64,000 nt of DNA from Spirosoma agri (GTDB lineage Bacteria; Bacteroidota; Bacteroidia; Cytophagales; Spirosomataceae): contig NZ_JAAGNZ010000001.1 of assembly GCF_010747415.1 (NCBI RefSeq), forward strand, positions 1,860,001 to 1,924,000, written 5' to 3'. Every line of letters begins with the position of its first letter. Within the stretch, counting starts at the first letter, position 1. The notes under the pieces are model-generated. The model was not told the DNA's origin and made no database searches. It was given only the letters and a program-made list of their open reading frames with translations. The translations under genes were made by a program, and so were the position numbers. Shown here piece by piece: positions 35,287 to 43,980 of the stretch.

Positions 35287-35713
35287 CTGTCTGGCCTAGT
35301 CAGTTTGACCGCTGTTTCCCGGTTTATAAAAAGGTAACGTACAGCTGACGCATCTGCTATGGGGTTTTAGGTTTGTTAACGCGGCTTTTAAGGTCTTTTA
35401 ACGTTCGGCTACACAATCGATTTTAGCGAGTCGTTGCGCAGCCCACGCGTATTGTTGCGCATTTTTTACGGTAATGATCCGCACGAATTTTCGCGCCGGT
35501 TCCTACAAAAGAGTACGTTTGATCGGCGCTGCCTGTTGCAGCGAATCCCCGTATTTATGAATAAAAAAGAGTGTGATGCTGCCGTCGTCTTGCGACTCGT
35601 ACGTAACTGTTCGGCTCCTTAAGAGCTGGTAAAGAAAAAGGCCAGCAAAATCGCTTTTGCTGGCCTTGTAATCACCTAGTGGTCGGAGCCCCAACGGCGG
35701 GGGTGTAGTTAGC
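35287..35713. other. Intergenic region with terminator
   Basis: This 427-base gap contains the promoter region of the 35023-35286 gene and, at its right end, the hairpin that ends the DUF4270 transcript. A 21-codon frame at 35557-35622 just before the hairpin is noted but not called. Confidence 0.4.
35638..35667 (-). terminator. Terminator of the DUF4270 operon
   Basis: AAGGCCAGCAAAA (35638-35650) pairs perfectly over 13 bp with TTTTGCTGGCCTT (35655-35667) around a four-base loop, with an A/T-rich tract beside it. It lies 46 bases beyond the DUF4270 stop. Confidence 0.8.
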
Positions 35714-37036
35714 TCAAAGACTCGATGTCATGTATAATTGTAATTTTATCCGGTCATTCTGTCGCTGCTGATTGCCCAGCGTAACCCGCTGAACCAACTC
35801 CCGTAGCGTGGTTGGTGAACCCGACGGATAGAGCGTCAAGATCAATGGACGGTTGGGTATTTTTCGTTTGATAATCTGGCCAATGTAATAAGTCAGGTCA
35901 AACGTGTAGGTATCGTCGGTTATCAACGAATTTCTGTTCAATGTATAACCGGCAATAGCGGCTGAGCCTCCGGTCGACGTGCCGGGCACGGATGCTATAA
36001 TGTCATTGTTGTTATTGACTTCGTAGAGTGCCAGGCTGGAGGGTGGGGCTGTGTTGTCGAACAAGCTCTGCCGAACGGGACCTACCACCAGCAACGCACT
36101 GTTAAAGTCAGCGAATTGATCCGGTCTGTAAAAGTTGCCTAGGAAAGGAAACTCGATCCGGGTTTGTAGACCGGCTCCCCACGATATAGCGGTTGTGTTG
36201 TCTGTCTGTGTGCTGTTAACGGCATCTGTGCGGGTTTTCAGCGTACTGAGGACTGTACCGCTGCGGTCATTCTTTAATTGCGTAAAATGCAAACTGCTCA
36301 ATGGAAACAGCAGACTTGAGGCAGTCTGATTGATATCCGTATCGTGGTAGTAGAGCCGTAGTCCGCTTGTTGAGCCAATGGCAAAACCCAGAAAAACGTT
36401 GGTCGATGTTGACTGACTGACAAAGGCAAAGCCCGGCATGTACTCATCCAGCGTAGTCGAGTTATTGATTTCACCACTTACGAGTTTCGCGTAGAATTCC
36501 TGCGCCATCGCAGCCGGAAGGCGTAAGCGGACGGGTCTTGTTCCGCTTATGGGCCGGGGTGTTATCGTCTGTTGTAGAAACGGAGTGGTTTCGTACGCAG
36601 CATTGCTCGTATTGTAGAAAACGATGCCACTGGGTAGCACTCGATTCAGACGATACACGCTTAGATTGAAGGCTGACGTTGTGTCTCCATAAGCGTACCC
36701 GTAGCCTAGCTCAAGAACCAGCGAATCTACCCGTAGTGTTGTTTGTGTAGGAAACGAGTTAGACACGTAATCGATGGACGAAAAAGCCTTAGCTTGTAAG
36801 CGACCCGTTCTGGCATCAGTCCACTGACCGACCAATATATTCTGATCGGTGGAAGTAGGGAATGAATCCGTCCTTAATACCGTCGATGTCTGGATCGTCA
36901 CCGAATCGATCGACTGGACCAGCAACTCCTGCGGATTGATGACCGATTGACCCACGTTAAGGTCGCCTGATTGACAGGCAAAAAGTACAATACCGGTTAA
37001 CATCAGCAAACCGGCGTACCAGAAAGTACGCATCAT
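35714..37036 (-). CDS. DUF4270 family lipoprotein
   Basis: A 440-residue lipoprotein: the signal peptide ends IVLFAC with the lipid-bearing Cys at residue 21. The mature part starts with a stretch about a Ser/Thr-rich strand (SVTIQTSTVLRTDSFPTSTDQNILVGQWTD), then a beta-rich body with DSLVLELGYGYAYGD and VYRLN, as in DUF4270 proteins of Bacteroidota. These are anchored in the outer membrane or periplasm; the function is unknown. It is last in a three-gene run with a DUF4907 protein (9 bases upstream) and a Kelch lipoprotein. Confidence 0.88.
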   Translation of the reverse strand: MMRTFWYAGLLMLTGIVLFACQSGDLNVGQSVINPQELLVQSIDSVTIQTSTVLRTDSFPTSTDQNILVGQWTDARTGRLQAKAFSSIDYVSNSFPTQTTLRVDSLVLELGYGYAYGDTTSAFNLSVYRLNRVLPSGIVFYNTSNAAYETTPFLQQTITPRPISGTRPVRLRLPAAMAQEFYAKLVSGEINNSTTLDEYMPGFAFVSQSTSTNVFLGFAIGSTSGLRLYYHDTDINQTASSLLFPLSSLHFTQLKNDRSGTVLSTLKTRTDAVNSTQTDNTTAISWGAGLQTRIEFPFLGNFYRPDQFADFNSALLVVGPVRQSLFDNTAPPSSLALYEVNNNNDIIASVPGTSTGGSAAIAGYTLNRNSLITDDTYTFDLTYYIGQIIKRKIPNRPLILTLYPSGSPTTLRELVQRVTLGNQQRQNDRIKLQLYMTSSL

Positions 37037-37045
37037 AAAAACAGA

Positions 37046-37450
37046 TCAGGGAATTGATACGCCTAACTGGCGCAATTCGTCGTGTGTCAGAGTAGGCATT
37101 GCCTTATCCTCCTGTAATTTCTCAACCACCCGTTCGCCAACCCGCTGGGCCTGCTCACTGCTGGTGAAGCCTACCACACCAGGAACGCCTGGTATGGTAG
37201 GCTGATGAATAAACGGCTCGCCGTTACTCAGTATGTCATACCCCCAGCCAGTTGGCGTGCTGAAGACCTGAACCTCATAATAAGATCGCCAACTGTACGC
37301 CAGATAACCGGTTAGGATAGCAAGTCCTGCCATAATCAGCAGCAACCCGATGCGGATCAATCCTGAGCGGGAACGTTGCTGGTGAGGCTTGGTATTCTTA
37401 ATTGGTGTCAAGATTCTGTGCGATGGTTGGGTCAAACTCCCAGAGGTCAT
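37046..37450 (-). CDS. DUF4907 family membrane-anchored protein
   Basis: A 134-residue protein with one N-terminal membrane segment (about 31-53 by the ATG at 37450) and a small outer domain with the motif SYYEVQVFSTPTGWGYDIL, then IHQPTIPGVPGV and a C-terminal helix, matching DUF4907. The start is uncertain: the ATG at 37450 overlaps the end of the Kelch gene by 53 bases, and a GTG at 37468 is further up; no better start lies inside. The overlap and the 9-base gap to DUF4270 indicate translation as one unit. The function is unknown. Confidence 0.8.
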   Translation of the reverse strand: MTSGSLTQPSHRILTPIKNTKPHQQRSRSGLIRIGLLLIMAGLAILTGYLAYSWRSYYEVQVFSTPTGWGYDILSNGEPFIHQPTIPGVPGVVGFTSSEQAQRVGERVVEKLQEDKAMPTLTHDELRQLGVSIP

Positions 37451-38495
37451 CAAAACGAGCTGTACCACTCAGGCCAGTCGTAACGTATCCTTTGCCGCCA
37501 ATCGCAAAACCAATCGCATATTGACGACCCGATCCTTCGAACGTGCCCAGGGTAGCCCAAGTGTCGGTGCCTGGGGTGTACTGCCAAACCGTTGTACTAC
37601 TATTATTACCGGTAGTCAGGTAACCCAGGTTATTGATGGCGAACGCAACGGCGTTACTACGGGCAATGGTCGATTGATCAGACGTGAACTGCGCTTTTTC
37701 AATCCACAGATCCTGCGCCGGATCGTAGGCATACCAATCTCTGAGCGAGCTTCCATTATTATCACCCGCACCAACGTATGCGAGTCCGTTCAATACCATC
37801 GCTACGGCACCTACGCGCTTCGAGCCGCTGTAGCTGCTCACTTTTGCCCAGGCATTTGTGGATGGATCAAACGACCAGATGTCTTTCAGGTAGTTACCGT
37901 CATTGCCGGTACCCACGTAGCCTTTAGAACCGATTGCATACCCAACGGCACTGAACCGGGCCGTACCGCCGAAATCAGCGACCGCTTTCCATTTGTTGGT
38001 TGCCTGATCGTATTCCCAGAAGTCTTTGAGTCTGTCGCTGTTGGCGTTCAGGCCCGTTCCGATGTACCCTTTGGTACCAACGGCAAAGCCGACAGCACCC
38101 GTACGGGCAACGCCACCGAAATCAGCTAGTTGAACCCATGTGTTTTTGGTTTGATCGTAGGCCCAGAAATCTTTCAGGCGGTTATTGGAGGCATCGTATC
38201 CGGTACCCAGGTACGCAAAATTACCGATAACGAAACCGGATGCCGAAGCACGGGCTACACCTTCAAAATCAGAACGGTGTCTCCAGTCACCTAAGGTAGA
38301 TGCCGTATCGGAACTGGAACAGCCGACGAGCGCACTGGCCCAACCAACGCAAACCAGACCTAATGCCCAGTTGATGAAGGTTGAACGACGGTGGTTTTTA
38401 GTGTCTTGATCTGCCTGTGATTGACTAGCCATTGGGGATATAGCTTTCGGCAGGGACCCAGTAGCCGAACGAAATCGGATTGGTAAATTAATCAT
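37398..38495 (-). CDS. Kelch-repeat lipoprotein
   Basis: A 365-residue protein whose signal segment ends ALVGC (lipobox), so it is probably a lipoprotein; an internal ATG at 38432 would give a shorter, more usual signal peptide. The mature part is a six-bladed beta-propeller: each 45-50-residue blade has G-x-x-A-R-x-x-A-V-G-F-A-x-G-x-K-G-Y-x-G-T-G, then D-x-W-x-Y-D-x-x-x-N-x-W. It is the first gene of the trio with DUF4907 and DUF4270. In other Bacteroidota such proteins recur together, so they may form one envelope complex (inference). Confidence 0.9.
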   Translation of the reverse strand: MINLPIRFRSATGSLPKAISPMASQSQADQDTKNHRRSTFINWALGLVCVGWASALVGCSSSDTASTLGDWRHRSDFEGVARASASGFVIGNFAYLGTGYDASNNRLKDFWAYDQTKNTWVQLADFGGVARTGAVGFAVGTKGYIGTGLNANSDRLKDFWEYDQATNKWKAVADFGGTARFSAVGYAIGSKGYVGTGNDGNYLKDIWSFDPSTNAWAKVSSYSGSKRVGAVAMVLNGLAYVGAGDNNGSSLRDWYAYDPAQDLWIEKAQFTSDQSTIARSNAVAFAINNLGYLTTGNNSSTTVWQYTPGTDTWATLGTFEGSGRQYAIGFAIGGKGYVTTGLSGTARFDDLWEFDPTIAQNLDTN

Positions 38496-38525
38496 GAAAG
38501 ATAGCGTAAACGAAAGAACTGAACC

Positions 38526-38534
38526 GTAAAGTTA
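38526..38534 (-). promoter_or_regulatory. Putative -7 element TAACTTTAC
   Basis: On the minus strand TAACTTTAC lies 30 bases before the Kelch lipoprotein ATG. The same nine bases occur at a similar distance before two other genes (47849 and 48229). It differs from TAnnTTTG in one base. No -33 box is clear. Confidence 0.35.
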
Positions 38535-38776
38535 GACCAATTTGAATTAAGACTGACCCATTTGAGAGGCTGACCGTGGAATCTGCTGAACCAAACGTCA
38601 TGTATTTAACGTGACAACTTGCTTTAGTAAGCTTCTCCGCATGGGCCGGAATCTCAATTGTGTTCTGCAAAATTACTTCAAACTACCCTTACTTACTAAC
38701 GGGGTGGGTTCATAAAAATTCTTAATTCTTGCAGGTTATTCCAAATTTTCGGCCTTAGGTCGACCTAATAAGACTA

Positions 38777-38827
38777 TCCGCAAAGTCCCCAATACCCTTA
38801 AGCCAAGGGTATTGGGGACTTTGCGGA
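38777..38827 (-). terminator. 23-bp perfect hairpin after the S41 peptidase gene
   Basis: Positions 38777-38799 (starting TCCGCAAAGTCCCC) pair perfectly with 38805-38827 (ending GGGGACTTTGCGGA) around a five-base loop. It lies 12 bases beyond the stop of the S41 peptidase gene. Confidence 0.8.
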
Positions 38828-38839
38828 CGATTCGGCTAC

Positions 38840-40297
38840 TTATAGAGTAAGACTTTTCAGAGAGCGTACCATCGGAGTGCCACCGGCTTTACGCTGGATG
38901 GACGAGCCCAATACTTTGAGCGGATTCTGCGACACGCCTACCCGACCCGTGGTTGCCGTGCCCGTGATCTGTCCGATCGCGGCACCCAACAACGCATCAC
39001 GGGTGTCGCCGAGCGGATATAGTGTTATCGGCTCCTCTACTTCAACTGAGGGCTTGAACCCAGTGGCGTAATCGGATTGGCCCAGATTATTGAACGACTT
39101 GAACACAATCGGCTGCATACCCCACTTGATTTTACCGGTATCGTCGGTGACGGTGATCGAGCCAACATTCTTACCGTAGGTTGTTGTGCCAATCGTTGTG
39201 ACCGTCATGTAAGGGCGCAGGCCGTTGATAATCAATTCGCTGGCGGAGGCTGTCATATCGGTTGTCAGGACGAATACTCTGGATAGGTTTGCGCCGATGT
39301 TCTGGGATTTCGTACTGAATTTTTGCAGAAAGAAATCACTGCCATACTCCTGTTGTAAGTACGGGGTAATGGTCGAGTTCCATTCTTCCCGGAAGTACAG
39401 CTTACTGGCATCGACCCCTTTGCCGATCAGGCTGGCTAGATTGGCCGACGACGACGTATAACCACCCGGATTGTAGCGCAGATCGAGCACCAATTCGTTA
39501 ACACCCTTCGCTTTGAATTTGCTGAAGATAGCGTCCACCTGATCGTCATATTCGGTCGCCTTGCTGCCATTCGGTGCAGGAACAAACTGGTTATATACGA
39601 GATAGCCAACGGTTTTGCCGCCGATGGTGTATACTGAATCCAGAAAGACCGGATTCTCCTGATAGACCGCCGTCGTAACCGTTTTCGAAACGTCCGTATC
39701 AACGACTGCCTGACTGCTGACCTGGGCCAGACCAAACGTGTAGGTGGTGGCGTCACTGAACAGGAGGGAGCTGTAGTTGGTCGTCGTCAGCGTTTGACCA
39801 TTCACCTTGCTGATAATATCACCTCGCTTCAGCCCAGCCTGTGCCGCTGGCGAATTCGGTAGCACATACAATACCTGCGCAATAACGTCGGTGGAACCCG
39901 ATGAGCGCAGATAGAGCGTAAATTCCATCCCGGTCGTTTTCGTCTGACCACTCAGGGAAGCTGTCAGGTCGGTGGCATACTCTTCGGTCCATGAAAACCG
40001 GTCGCCATCGGGTCGTGCTGTTGCATCGAACTTATAGAGGATGGAATCAAAAAAATCAGAAGGAGCCAGCGTGGTGTCGGGGTTTGCCGGAATTTTGTCG
40101 TTCCAGTAGTAAAGCTGCCGCATGTTGTCCAGCATCCAGTTATCGACCGTTGCGTTCTCGCTGGACGTTGCGGCTGTTGTTTGGGGACTAACATCGTCTG
40201 CCTTTTTGTTGCAGGATGATAGGGTTAGTACGAAACCGGCCAGGAGCCACAAAGTGGGTTTCTGCCAGATAGGCTGCTTGTGATACGCGTTGTTCAT
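38840..40297 (-). CDS. S41 family C-terminal-processing-type peptidase, lipoprotein
   Basis: A 485-residue lipoprotein (signal peptide ending TLSSC, Cys near residue 29). An N-terminal helical region (DNMRQLYYWNDKIP) is typical of Bacteroidota S41 peptidases. A PDZ domain (about 150-195) has VLPNSPAAQAGLKRGDIISKVNG. The protease domain contains LVLDLRYNPGG and TDMTASASELIINGL, holding the catalytic Ser, followed by the TYGKNVGS Lys. It should act in the periplasm or at the outer membrane on misfolded or regulatory proteins. It is flanked by strong hairpins on both sides and so seems to be a single-gene transcript. Confidence 0.92.
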   Translation of the reverse strand: MNNAYHKQPIWQKPTLWLLAGFVLTLSSCNKKADDVSPQTTAATSSENATVDNWMLDNMRQLYYWNDKIPANPDTTLAPSDFFDSILYKFDATARPDGDRFSWTEEYATDLTASLSGQTKTTGMEFTLYLRSSGSTDVIAQVLYVLPNSPAAQAGLKRGDIISKVNGQTLTTTNYSSLLFSDATTYTFGLAQVSSQAVVDTDVSKTVTTAVYQENPVFLDSVYTIGGKTVGYLVYNQFVPAPNGSKATEYDDQVDAIFSKFKAKGVNELVLDLRYNPGGYTSSSANLASLIGKGVDASKLYFREEWNSTITPYLQQEYGSDFFLQKFSTKSQNIGANLSRVFVLTTDMTASASELIINGLRPYMTVTTIGTTTYGKNVGSITVTDDTGKIKWGMQPIVFKSFNNLGQSDYATGFKPSVEVEEPITLYPLGDTRDALLGAAIGQITGTATTGRVGVSQNPLKVLGSSIQRKAGGTPMVRSLKSLTL

Positions 40298-40610
40298 AAC
40301 GATTATTCTCTTGTAGATCTATATAACTAAACGACTATTTGCTGTCTGCTGTATTTATGTACGTTTATAATTGGTTAACTGTTGCACAGAAGCTAGTCTG
40401 TAACGAATTGATGTGGACTATTAGTCAAGTTATCAGTATGTTATGTAGGATAGTCTAATCGTTTTTTAATTCAGGTCATTGCTAAGGACATTGGTGGAAA
40501 AACGCGCTGAATACAAAGGGGCAGCCCAGTTATCAAGCCAGTGGAGAAGTTACTCCGTTGACCTGATGACTGGGCTGCCCCTTTGTATTTTCCTGAAAAA
40601 TAGAAACGGA
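40298..40610. other. Intergenic region with hairpin
   Basis: This 313-base gap holds the upstream region of the S41 peptidase gene at its left side and the terminator hairpin of the hydroxyproline genes (40511-40588) at its right. No gene is seen. Confidence 0.5.
40511..40588 (-). terminator. 20-bp perfect hairpin after the hydroxyproline genes
   Basis: Positions 40511-40530 (starting ATACAAAGGGGCAG) pair perfectly with 40569-40588 (ending CTGCCCCTTTGTAT) around a 38-base loop. It lies 22 bases beyond the oxidoreductase stop. Confidence 0.75.
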
Positions 40611-41858
40611 TTACTTACTGAACCGTTCCGGCGCAAAAGGCTGGAGCGATAAACTACCCGCCTGGCCCGTAACGGCTTCGGCTACCAGCTGACCGGTTGC
40701 CGGGCCAAGGCTCACGCCCATCATGCCATGACCGGTAGCAAGCGTTACATTTTGCAGATGCTTCAACCGCCCGATATACGGCAACCCGTCGGGTGAACAG
40801 GGACGAAGGCCGCGCCAGACCGTTTCGGTAGCGGGCATAGGCGCGGACAAATCCGGGTAATAGCGATTGATCGACTGCACGATGCCGCGTACCCGATTCG
40901 GATTGACCGACATATCTGTTCCGGCGATTTCGAGCGTACCCGCCAGCCGGATCTGACCGTTCATGGGGGTCGCTGTTGCGCGGGCTTCGAGCATAATGGC
41001 CGGAACCTGAATCATCGACGCCTGTTTGGGTAGCGTAAAGCTGTAACCTTTGCCACCCTGCAAGGGAAGTGACAAGCCCAGTTTGCGCATCAGGTCCGGC
41101 GACCACGCGCCAGCCGCCAGCACGACCTCATCGAATGAATGGGCTCCGCCAGCGGTAATGATTTTGCTGATCTTGCCGTTCTGTACGGTGAAATCGGTGA
41201 CCTGTTGATTTTCGAGCAGCGTTACGCCCAGTTGCCGCAACCGGGTCACCAAGGCCTTAATAAGCTGATTGGGGTAGATGTGCGCATCACCTGGATAGTA
41301 GACGGCCCCTCGTACCGTGACCCGAACATCTGGCTCCAAATCCTGCACCTGCTGACCCGTCAGCACCTGCGAGTCTACACCAGACCGATTGGCTACGTCG
41401 GCTTCCTCGGCCATTTCGTGCTCGTTTTCGGACGTTTGGTAGAGCATCAAGAGGCCGCGTTCCTGCCAGCCAAAGTCCAGATTACCCGTCGAAGCCAGTT
41501 CCTGGTACAGGGTTTTGCTCAAAAAGCTCAGGTCGCGCAGTACCGGAATTGCCCGTTCGACGTGGGCCGTCGTGGCATGTTTGTGAAAAAGCCAGCCCCA
41601 TTGCAACAGGTCGCGGTTCAGGCGTGGCTTCACATAAAAAGGACTTGTGGACTGGAACATCCAGCGAATGCCTTTGGCGATCATCCCCGGAGCGGCCAGC
41701 GGAATGATGTGACTCGGCACGATCATGCCCGCGTTTCCATGCGAGCAACTGTCCGCAAAGGTGCCGTGTTCCAGCAACGTCACGTCATGACCCGCTTTTC
41801 GTAAATAATACGCCGAGAATAGCCCGCTAACGCCCCCGCCAATAATACCTATCGTCAT
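40611..41858 (-). CDS. FAD-dependent D-amino-acid (probably D-hydroxyproline) dehydrogenase
   Basis: A 415-residue DAO-family flavoenzyme. The FAD-binding start is IGIIGGGVSGLFSAYYLRKAGHDVTLLE, a classic dinucleotide fold with the acidic Glu at its end. DSCSHGNAGMIVPSH follows, typical of DadA-like dehydrogenases, and the C-terminal FAD segment has TGHGMMGVSLGPATGQL. Because it starts two bases after the 4-hydroxyproline epimerase gene and sits next to a DapA-family deaminase, its most likely substrate is cis-4-hydroxy-D-proline, which it would oxidise to pyrroline-4-hydroxy-2-carboxylate. The family signature alone would only say D-amino acid dehydrogenase; the substrate is inferred from context. 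Confidence 0.87.
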   Translation of the reverse strand: MTIGIIGGGVSGLFSAYYLRKAGHDVTLLEHGTFADSCSHGNAGMIVPSHIIPLAAPGMIAKGIRWMFQSTSPFYVKPRLNRDLLQWGWLFHKHATTAHVERAIPVLRDLSFLSKTLYQELASTGNLDFGWQERGLLMLYQTSENEHEMAEEADVANRSGVDSQVLTGQQVQDLEPDVRVTVRGAVYYPGDAHIYPNQLIKALVTRLRQLGVTLLENQQVTDFTVQNGKISKIITAGGAHSFDEVVLAAGAWSPDLMRKLGLSLPLQGGKGYSFTLPKQASMIQVPAIMLEARATATPMNGQIRLAGTLEIAGTDMSVNPNRVRGIVQSINRYYPDLSAPMPATETVWRGLRPCSPDGLPYIGRLKHLQNVTLATGHGMMGVSLGPATGQLVAEAVTGQAGSLSLQPFAPERFSK

Positions 41859-41860
41859 AC

Positions 41861-42859
41861 TTAAATTACCTGAAAACCATGTTTGTACGGATCGTCTTCG
41901 TCCAGCAGAATCTGGTTGAAACCGTGAATGATCGCCCAGCCTTCAACGCTCGGAATAATGGCCGGTTGACCATTGAGTTCGGTCTCTGCTTCGATGCGAC
42001 CGATGAATTTTGAACCGATGATGCTTTCGTGAATAAAGTCCTCACCGGGTTTCAGTCGTCCTTTGGCGTACCATTGCGCCAGTCGGGCCGAGGTCCCGGT
42101 GCCACAGGGCGACCGGTCGATCGCCTTATCGCCGTAAAAAACGGCGTTGCGGGCGGTGGAAGTCGGATCAATCGGTTCACCCGTCCAGAGGATGTGGCTC
42201 AGCCCCTTGATCGTTGGGTTTTCAGGATGCACAAAGGTGTACTGTTCGTTCATCCGTTGCCGCATTGTTCGTGCCCACGCAATGAGCTGTTCGGCGTTGA
42301 AATGCTGCAAACCGGGGAAGTTAGGCTGCGGATCGACAATGGCGTAGAAGTTTCCGCCATAGGCGACATCGACAGTCAGTGTTCCCAGATCAGGGCACTC
42401 GACGGTTAGGTTTTCAGCAGCCAGATACGATTTGATGTTCGTGATCTTGACTGACTTTACCTTTTTGCCTTCCTGGCGGTATTCGGCACGAACAAGTCCG
42501 GCTGGCACTTCCAGATTTAGCACACCCGGTGTTTTGGGCGTGACCAGTCCCTGCTCGATAGCGACCGTAACCGTACCGATGGTGCCGTGACCGCACATGG
42601 GTAAACAGCCCGATGTTTCGATAAACAGAACGCCCACATCATTGGCCGGATCGCTGGGCGGATACAGAATACTGCCCGACATCATATCGTGGCCGCGCGG
42701 CTCAAACATCAACCCCGTCCGAATCCAATCGAATTCGCGCAGGAAATGCTGCCGTTTTTCGCTCATCGTTGCCCCGTTCAAATACGGTATGCTGCCGCCC
42801 GTTACAACCCGTACGGGATTGCCGCACGTGTGCGCATCAATGCAGAAGAAAGATTTCAT
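41861..42859 (-). CDS. 4-hydroxyproline 2-epimerase (proline racemase family)
   Basis: A 332-residue enzyme of the proline racemase family that inverts the alpha carbon of trans-4-hydroxy-L-proline. The two catalytic Cys are Cys89 in MCGHGTIG and Cys252 in DRSPCGTGTSA. The start (FCIDAHTCGNPVRVV) and the FVHPENP segment are typical of the hydroxyproline epimerase subgroup. Neighbours for the next two steps lie on both sides: the DAO-family dehydrogenase two bases downstream and the DapA-family deaminase 84 bases upstream. This context favours hydroxyproline over proline as substrate. Confidence 0.92.
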   Translation of the reverse strand: MKSFFCIDAHTCGNPVRVVTGGSIPYLNGATMSEKRQHFLREFDWIRTGLMFEPRGHDMMSGSILYPPSDPANDVGVLFIETSGCLPMCGHGTIGTVTVAIEQGLVTPKTPGVLNLEVPAGLVRAEYRQEGKKVKSVKITNIKSYLAAENLTVECPDLGTLTVDVAYGGNFYAIVDPQPNFPGLQHFNAEQLIAWARTMRQRMNEQYTFVHPENPTIKGLSHILWTGEPIDPTSTARNAVFYGDKAIDRSPCGTGTSARLAQWYAKGRLKPGEDFIHESIIGSKFIGRIEAETELNGQPAIIPSVEGWAIIHGFNQILLDEDDPYKHGFQVI

Positions 42860-42887
42860 TGGAGACTTGATATTGATCTAATTCAAC

Positions 42888-42937
42888 CCTCTGGTTCGCC
42901 TTAGGTAGCACTTGTCTACGCCCGGGCGAACCAGAGG
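42888..42937 (-). terminator. 13-bp hairpin inside the hydroxyproline gene run
   Basis: CCTCTGGTTCGCC (42888-42900) pairs perfectly with GGCGAACCAGAGG (42925-42937). It sits between the DapA-like gene and the epimerase gene, which read in the same direction, so it may partly terminate, set relative expression or protect the mRNA end. Confidence 0.55.
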
Positions 42938-42943
42938 TCCGCG

Positions 42944-43870
42944 TTACGCAGCTTCTAAAGTACCTTCCAGTTGCGGTAGCGCAGGGCGGTTGGCCAGGCC
43001 GGAATTTATGATGTCCAGTACCCGATCGCGTTCCGCGCCGATGAGGGGCAGGCGGGGGGCACGAACGTGCTCAGTACCGATACCAGCCGCTGTTTCGGCC
43101 AATTTGATGTACTGCACCAGTTTCGGGTGAATGTCTAATTCAAGCAGGGGCAGGAACCAGCGGTAAATGGCACGCGCTTCATCGTAGCGACCCGCTTTAA
43201 CCAGTCGGTAAATCGCTACCGTTTCGCGGGGGAATGCGCAGACAAGGCCCGCTACCCAGCCATCGGCACCCATAACCAGCTCTTCCATAGCCAGCGTATC
43301 GACTCCGCAGAGGATTTTGATCCGGTCGCCAAACCGGTTGCGAAGCCGGGTCACATTGGACACATCGCGGGTCGATTCCTTCACGGCCTGTATGGTTGGC
43401 AGGTCTACCAGGTCCTCGAACAGGTCGAGTGTTACCTCAATTTTATAATCGATCGGGTTATTGTAAAGCATGATCGGCAGATCGGTTGCTGTAGCAATAG
43501 CCTTGAAATACGTAAAGACTTCGCGCTTGTCGGCATTATAGCGCATGGGCGGGAGCAGCATCAGGCCGCTGACACCCAGTTGGGTAGCACTTTCGGCAAT
43601 GCGTACGGCTTCGCGGGTAGCGCCTTCGGCAATGTTGAGCACGACCGGAACCCGGCCAGCCACGTACTCAACAGTCGTTTTGACAAGCGTATCTTTCTCC
43701 TCATTGCTGAGCGTGCTGGCCTCTCCGAGTGAACCACCCAGAATAATGCCGTCCACACCCGCGTCGAGCTGAGCGTCCAGATTAGCGGTAAAGGCTGCGA
43801 GATCGAGTTCGTCGTCTGCCGTGAATTTGGTCGTTAAGGCCGGAAATACGCCTTGCCAGTTGATTGCCAT
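42944..43870 (-). CDS. DapA/DHDPS-family lyase, probable pyrroline-4-hydroxy-2-carboxylate deaminase
   Basis: A 308-residue TIM-barrel Schiff-base enzyme. Lys164 (in QAVKESTRDV) is the expected Schiff-base residue and Tyr136 (MLYNNP) the catalytic Tyr; GGSLGEASTLSNEEK is the usual carboxylate-binding start. In the hydroxyproline pathway a member of this family deaminates pyrroline-4-hydroxy-2-carboxylate to alpha-ketoglutarate semialdehyde. The next gene is the hydroxyproline epimerase, which supports this role over lysine biosynthesis. The ATG at 43870 is the first gene of the three-enzyme set; the M1 peptidase gene ends 110 bases upstream. Confidence 0.88.
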   Translation of the reverse strand: MAINWQGVFPALTTKFTADDELDLAAFTANLDAQLDAGVDGIILGGSLGEASTLSNEEKDTLVKTTVEYVAGRVPVVLNIAEGATREAVRIAESATQLGVSGLMLLPPMRYNADKREVFTYFKAIATATDLPIMLYNNPIDYKIEVTLDLFEDLVDLPTIQAVKESTRDVSNVTRLRNRFGDRIKILCGVDTLAMEELVMGADGWVAGLVCAFPRETVAIYRLVKAGRYDEARAIYRWFLPLLELDIHPKLVQYIKLAETAAGIGTEHVRAPRLPLIGAERDRVLDIINSGLANRPALPQLEGTLEAA

Positions 43871-43980
43871 AAACGTGGTTGTATTAGTTGGTTTTGATAT
43901 TGGGTAATACGGATCAATAAGTAATTGGGGTAATCGGGTAATTCAGTAATTACTCAGCAAAACTACCACACTTATCTCAA

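Noticed and set aside
35557-35622. 21-codon frame just before the hairpin at 35638
   Set aside because: The nearby hairpin is well explained as the terminator of the opposite-strand DUF4270 gene; the peptide itself has no support.
43901-43965. Repeated GTAAT/GGTAAT units upstream of the DapA-like gene
   Set aside because: Irregular and A+T-rich; I could not define a consistent repeat unit or operator.
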